64,000 nt of DNA from Homalodisca vitripennis (Eukaryota; Arthropoda; Insecta; Hemiptera; Cicadellidae), in the NCBI RefSeq assembly GCF_021130785.1, contig NC_060212.1, forward strand, positions 145,474,501-145,538,500. The letters are read 5' to 3'. Every line of letters starts with the position of its first letter. Position 1 is the first letter of the stretch. Positions 59,771-64,000 of this stretch are shown here, in pieces. The notes beneath the pieces were generated by a model. The model had not been told where the DNA came from, did no database searches, and saw only the letters and a list, made by a program, of their open reading frames with translations. Both the position numbers and the translations under genes were made by a program.

Positions 59771-60908
59771 TTCTATGGCGTTTACGAGGAGAACTCTACC
59801 GGTAGTACAGTGTAGAGAGCACATGAGATGAAGTGTACCCAGCACTCCGGTAAGCTGCCAAGTTCTGCCACGCCCACATGTTGCGTACCTCATAACGTTT
59901 ACGAGGAGAGCTTCACCGGTAGTACAGTGTAGAAAGCACATGAGGTGAAGTGTATCAGCACTCCGGTAAGCTGTCAAGTTCTGCAACGCCCACATGTTTA
60001 GTAGGCTACCTCATAACGTTTACGAGGAGAGGTTCACCGGTAGTACAGTGTAAGAAAGCACATGAGGTGAAGTGTACCAGCACTCTGGTAAGCTGCCAAG
60101 TTCTGCCACGTCCACATGTTTAGTAAGTACCTCATAACGTTTACGAGGAGAGCTTCACCGGTAGTACAGTGTAGAAAGCACATGAGGTGAAGTGTACCAG
60201 CACTCCGGTAAGCTGCCAAGTTCTGCCACGTCCACATGTTTAGTAGGCTACCTCATAACGTTTACGAGGAGAGCTTCACCGGTAGTACGGTGTAGATAGC
60301 ACATGAGGTGAAGTGTACCCAGCACTCCGGTAAGCTGCCAAGTTCTACCACGTCCACATGTTTAGTAGGCTACCTCATAACGTTTACGAGGAGAGGTTCA
60401 CCGGTAGTACAGTGTAGAAAGCACATGAGGTGAAGTGTACCAGCACTCCGGTAAGCTGCCAAGTTCTGCCACGTCCACACACGGTAAGTACCTCATAACG
60501 TTTACGAGGAGAGCTTCACCGGTAGTACAGTGTAGAAAGCACATGAGGTGAAGTGTACCAGCACTCCGGTAAGCTGCCAAGTTCTGCCACGTCCACATGT
60601 TGAGTACCTCATAACGTTTACGAGGAGAGCTTCACCGGTAGTACAGTGTAGAAAGCACATGAGGTGAAGTGTACCCAGCACTCCGGTAAGCTGCCAAGTT
60701 CAGCCACGTCCACATGTTGAGTACCTCATAACGTATTCGAGGAGAGCTTCACCGGTAGTACAGTGTAGATAGCACATGAGGTGAAGTGTACCCAGCACTC
60801 CGGTAAGCTGCCAAGTTCTGCTACGTCCACATGTTGAGTACCTCATAACGTTTACGAGGAGCGCTCCACCGGTAGTATAGTGTTCAGAGCACATAAGGTG
60901 AAGTATAT
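59771..60908. repeat. satellite array, unit 116-122 bp, about ten copies
   Basis: Copies start with CCTCATAACGTTTACGAGGA or close variants at about 59771, 59888, 60009, 60130, 60251, 60373, 60491, 60607, 60724 and 60841 (partial). Two length classes exist (116-118 and 121-122) because of a TTTAGTAGGCTAC or TTGAGTAC junction. Minus-strand frames of 60-98 codons read through several copies and look like repeated protein, but lengths not divisible by three switch frame between copies, so they are by-products. Confidence 0.95.
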
Positions 60909-61851
60909 TATTAATCTATTGTTAGACTGTAAAGGCAACCTTGGCCTTATCTAGAGTGCAGTGTTGATCATCGCCGAGACAGGACTGTTCCCCATGGGGT
61001 CTGCTGCTGCCGTCTGCTCGTAGTTCTGTGCCTTGCTGAGTAAATCACACCCACAGCTAAGTGCTACATTACACTGCATCTGTCTCCAACCTGGGCAGTG
61101 GACCTTCTCTTTCTCAACGCTCCGGTGTATAGATTAGCCTACTTGTCAAATCCATATGTTTACACTTGACATTAGCATTGCAACTGGTTTATCACAACTG
61201 GACGCACATCCATGTATTGTTATTATTGTTTTTAATGCAATCGGTTAGACATTTGGAAAGGCACATGGAATGTACATAAAAATTTACTAGACTAAATTAT
61301 ACGTTTTTTAGTTATTACAACAATAACTACCTTCAGAACAATCTTGTTAAATAGAAAAATATTAATATATTTTTATTTGATAACAATTTATTTTTCTTAA
61401 GTTATTAACTAAAGTTATAACTAGTTTAAAATGCTGTAGCTAACTTGAAGTTATATAACTCATGTACATTCTGTAAAATATCGCATTGCATCTATGTATA
61501 ACCGTTGCTATTTGTACCTAATTACAAAATGTCCTAATTTAAAAACTTGCACTTAACTCCTCCTAGAGAGACCAAATAATGTGTCAACTGGCATTGAAAA
61601 CAGAAATACTCCTTAAACTCTTTGAAACTGGCCATGTTTTTTATATAAGAAGATTGTATGAGGAAGGAAAAAGCCACATATAAAAATATTCTCCAACTCA
61701 TTTTAGAAGTAATTTTAGTTTTCTCTTACTATTAATCTTTATTTATGAATATTTATCGACGTAGGTCGTTCTACAATGCTAAGAAAGGACGCATAAAATA
61801 TTAAAACAATAATTTCAGTCACGCCTTCTTGATATCAACGAGATGTTAATC
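60909..61851. other. spacer between two satellite arrays
   Basis: A GC-richer first part (to about 61140, with CTGCTGCTGCCGTCTGC-like words) passes into AT-rich DNA. No gene is recognised. Confidence 0.4.
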
Positions 61852-63021
61852 ATGAAACTGGATTCGTAAATTCGCTATGTAATGCCCAGAGTTGCTAAGT
61901 TTCTAACAATGAATAGTTCTGATGCAAGACAGAATTCCAAATGAATGTATCCAGGGGTTTATATGGACTAGAAGTTATAATACTAATTGTAATTTACGTA
62001 TGTCTATGATGACCTACTTTCCTAAAGCAATATGATGTTAACTTATATTTAGCTACCAAACTGTAAATTCTAGCAATAAATGAAGATGAAACTGGATTCG
62101 TAAATTCGCTATGTAATGCCCATAGTTGCTAAGTTTCTAACAATGAATAGTTCTGATGCAAGACAGAATTCCAAATGAATGTATCCAGGGGTTTATATGG
62201 ACTAGAAGTTATAATACTAATTGTAAGTTACGTATGTCTATGATGACCTACTTTCCTAAAGCAATATGATGTTAACTTATATTTAGCTACCAAACTGTGA
62301 ATTCTAGCAATGAATGAAGATGAAACTGGTTTCGTAAATTCGCTATGTAGTGTCCATAGTTGCTAAGTTTCTAACAATGAATAGTTCTGATGCAAGACAG
62401 AATTCCAAATGAATGTATCCAGGGGTTTATATGGACTAGAAGTTATAATAATAATTGTAATTTACATATGTCTACCATGACCTACCTTCTTAAAGCAATA
62501 TGATGTTACCTTATATTTAGCTACCAAACTGTAAATTCTAACAATGAATGAAGATGAAACTTGATTCGTAAATTCGCTATGTAATGTCCATAGTTGCTAA
62601 GTTTCTAACAATGAATAGTTCTGATGCAAGACAGAATTCCAAATGAATGTATCCAGGGGTTTATATGGACTAGAAGTTATAATACTAATTGTAATTTACA
62701 TATGTCTACCATGACCTACCTTCTTAAAGCAATATGATGTTACCTTATATTTAGCTACCAAACTGTGAATTCTAGCAATGAATGAAGATGAAACTGGATT
62801 CGTAAATTCGCTATGTAATGCCCTTAGTTGCTAAGTTTCAAAGGATGAATAGTTCTGTTGCAAGACAGAATTCCAAATGAATGTATCCAGGGGTTTATAT
62901 AGACTAGAAGTTATAATACTAATTGTAAGTTACGTATGTCTATGATGACCTACTTTCCTAAAGCAATATGATGTTAACTTATATTTAGCTACCAAACTGC
63001 GAACTCTAGCAATGAATGAAG
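61852..63021. repeat. satellite array, 234-bp unit, five copies
   Basis: Units start at ATGAAACTGGATTCGTAAAT (61852) and recur at 62086, 62320, 62554 and 62788, a spacing of exactly 234 bases each time; the fifth ends near 63021. The copies differ by only a few substitutions. All frames contain stops, so it is non-coding. Copies 1, 2 and 5 share TACGTATGTCTATGATGACC and copies 3 and 4 share TACATATGTCTACCATGACC, which shows two subfamilies. Confidence 0.95.
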
Positions 63022-64000
63022 GGTTTAACAGCAATTTTACATAGGTAAAACAAATTGACCAGGACGCAGTATTCGGTCGTTCTCCAAAACGAACTAATTT
63101 TAATGCGTTAAGGGTATTTTACGTATCCAACTTAAGTGTGTGAGGTGTAAATAAATTAGAGCAATTTCTGCTATTTACTCATTTATAAGCAATGTAGCCT
63201 ATAAGTGCTATGTGAATAAAATAGCTAAATACCTATCTGCTGAAAAGTTTATTGCTTGGGGTTTCGCGAGTTGGTTAACATTTTTGGTTACAAAAATATT
63301 TATTTTGTAAATATATATTCAGGTTAATATCGTAATATATTAGAAATTAGGCTTAAACAATGACGAATAGTTAAAAATATTTATTAACATTTTCGAAAAC
63401 TTGAAATAAAATATGTACGGAGTAGTGGTAGGCAATACATTATAACTACTATAGTTCGCAGAAGGAAGGAATCAATAAAAAATCGAATTATCCAAGTTTT
63501 CGCGTTATACAGACTTTATTACATAAATATGGATGTCAAGGGATCAGGACAAATGTTCAATATATTAAAGATCGACAGGGTTTACAGTTTAGTAACGATA
63601 AAGTCAGTTTAGTTTAGTTTCTACTTCATATTACAAAGTCACACTCGAAATAATTGTGTTATTTGATAAAAAAAATACCTCAATTGATTTGCTGCAGTCT
63701 TCAGTAAAATGTCTCATTCACCAAGTGCACTTGTATTAATATTGCATTCTAAAACTTCTGTTAAATTTAAATAAAAATGTTCGTCATTTTTAAATCACAT
63801 ACTTTTGAAACTTATAAATTTAAATAAATTGTAATAAGCCATGTCAACAAAACAGCTAACAATGGCAAAACATGTAGATTTCGGACATGATAAAATACTC
63901 CCGACTAAACCTGTGATGTGTAGAACAGAATTATTATTCTTATTATTTCATTATTAATTAATTAATTATTCATTATTCATTATTAGTTTTAGAATTATTA
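63022..64000. other. AT-rich right end of the window
   Basis: Nothing is recognised up to 63930. From there a run of ATT/TTAAT words (ATTATTATTCTTATTATTTC and TTAATTAATTAATTATTC) continues to the window edge. It may be a simple repeat or the start of a LINE tail. Confidence 0.4.

Noticed and set aside
59699..60894. Repeated cysteine-containing minus-strand proteins
   Set aside because: They are read-through of the 116-122 bp satellite; unit lengths shift the frame between copies.
59771..63021. CRISPR-like array
   Set aside because: The repeats are long tandem units with no short repeat/unique spacer alternation, and the genome is eukaryotic.

Overview
This window looks like a piece of an AT-rich insect genome, perhaps from a hemipteran. 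The basis is the transposable elements: LINEs with an SGNH-type ORF1 and microsatellite 3' tails, a hAT element, a Tc1/mariner-type element with a DUF4817-like helix-turn-helix, and a Mutator-like transposase. tRNA-derived repeats and long satellites add to this. The species cannot be named from sequence alone. I see no prokaryotic gene organisation and no confidently recognisable intact host protein-coding gene. The window behaves like a gene desert or a very long intron filled with decayed mobile elements, satellites and isolated GC-rich islands.

Layout. At 1-195 there is a LINE-like 3' tail. At 2005-2717 there is an imperfect tandem duplication, directly followed by a 5'-truncated, heavily mutated LINE (about 2718-6657). 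That LINE has the end of an SGNH-esterase-like ORF1 and an endonuclease/reverse transcriptase ORF2. Positions 6658-20776 are mostly AT-rich, with GC-richer islands, a hairpin carrying a hammerhead-like motif (12594-12726) and a decayed array with a period near 79 bp (16380-16960). At 20777-21437, two AT microsatellites bracket tandem repeats that contain a tRNA-like sequence. Positions 21438-33086 hold a second hammerhead-like motif and several CpG-containing islands. These include a short ATG ORF (27837-27995), an NRF1-type site and a POU octamer.

At 33095-34063 lies a short hAT element with a perfect 8-bp target duplication. At 39891-41455 lies a fold-back Tc1/mariner-type element whose arms are two inverted copies of the same transposon end. 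At 43470-43950 there is a nested palindrome. At about 46381-47640 there is a second LINE fragment, and at 47889-50519 a Mutator-like element with 14-bp matching ends and a broken transposase. Two more LINE 3' fragments (about 55979-56607 and 59418-59690) follow. The right end carries two satellites: about ten copies of a 116-122 bp unit (59771-60908) and five very similar copies of a 234-bp unit (61852-63021).

How the parts relate. All recognisable proteins are transposition proteins, and all are broken by stops, frameshifts or truncation. None looks able to act by itself. The best candidates for host function are non-coding: GC-rich islands with consensus factor sites that could be enhancers or remote promoters. 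The most structurally unusual objects are the fold-back element, the tRNA-containing tandem repeat and the hammerhead-like motifs.
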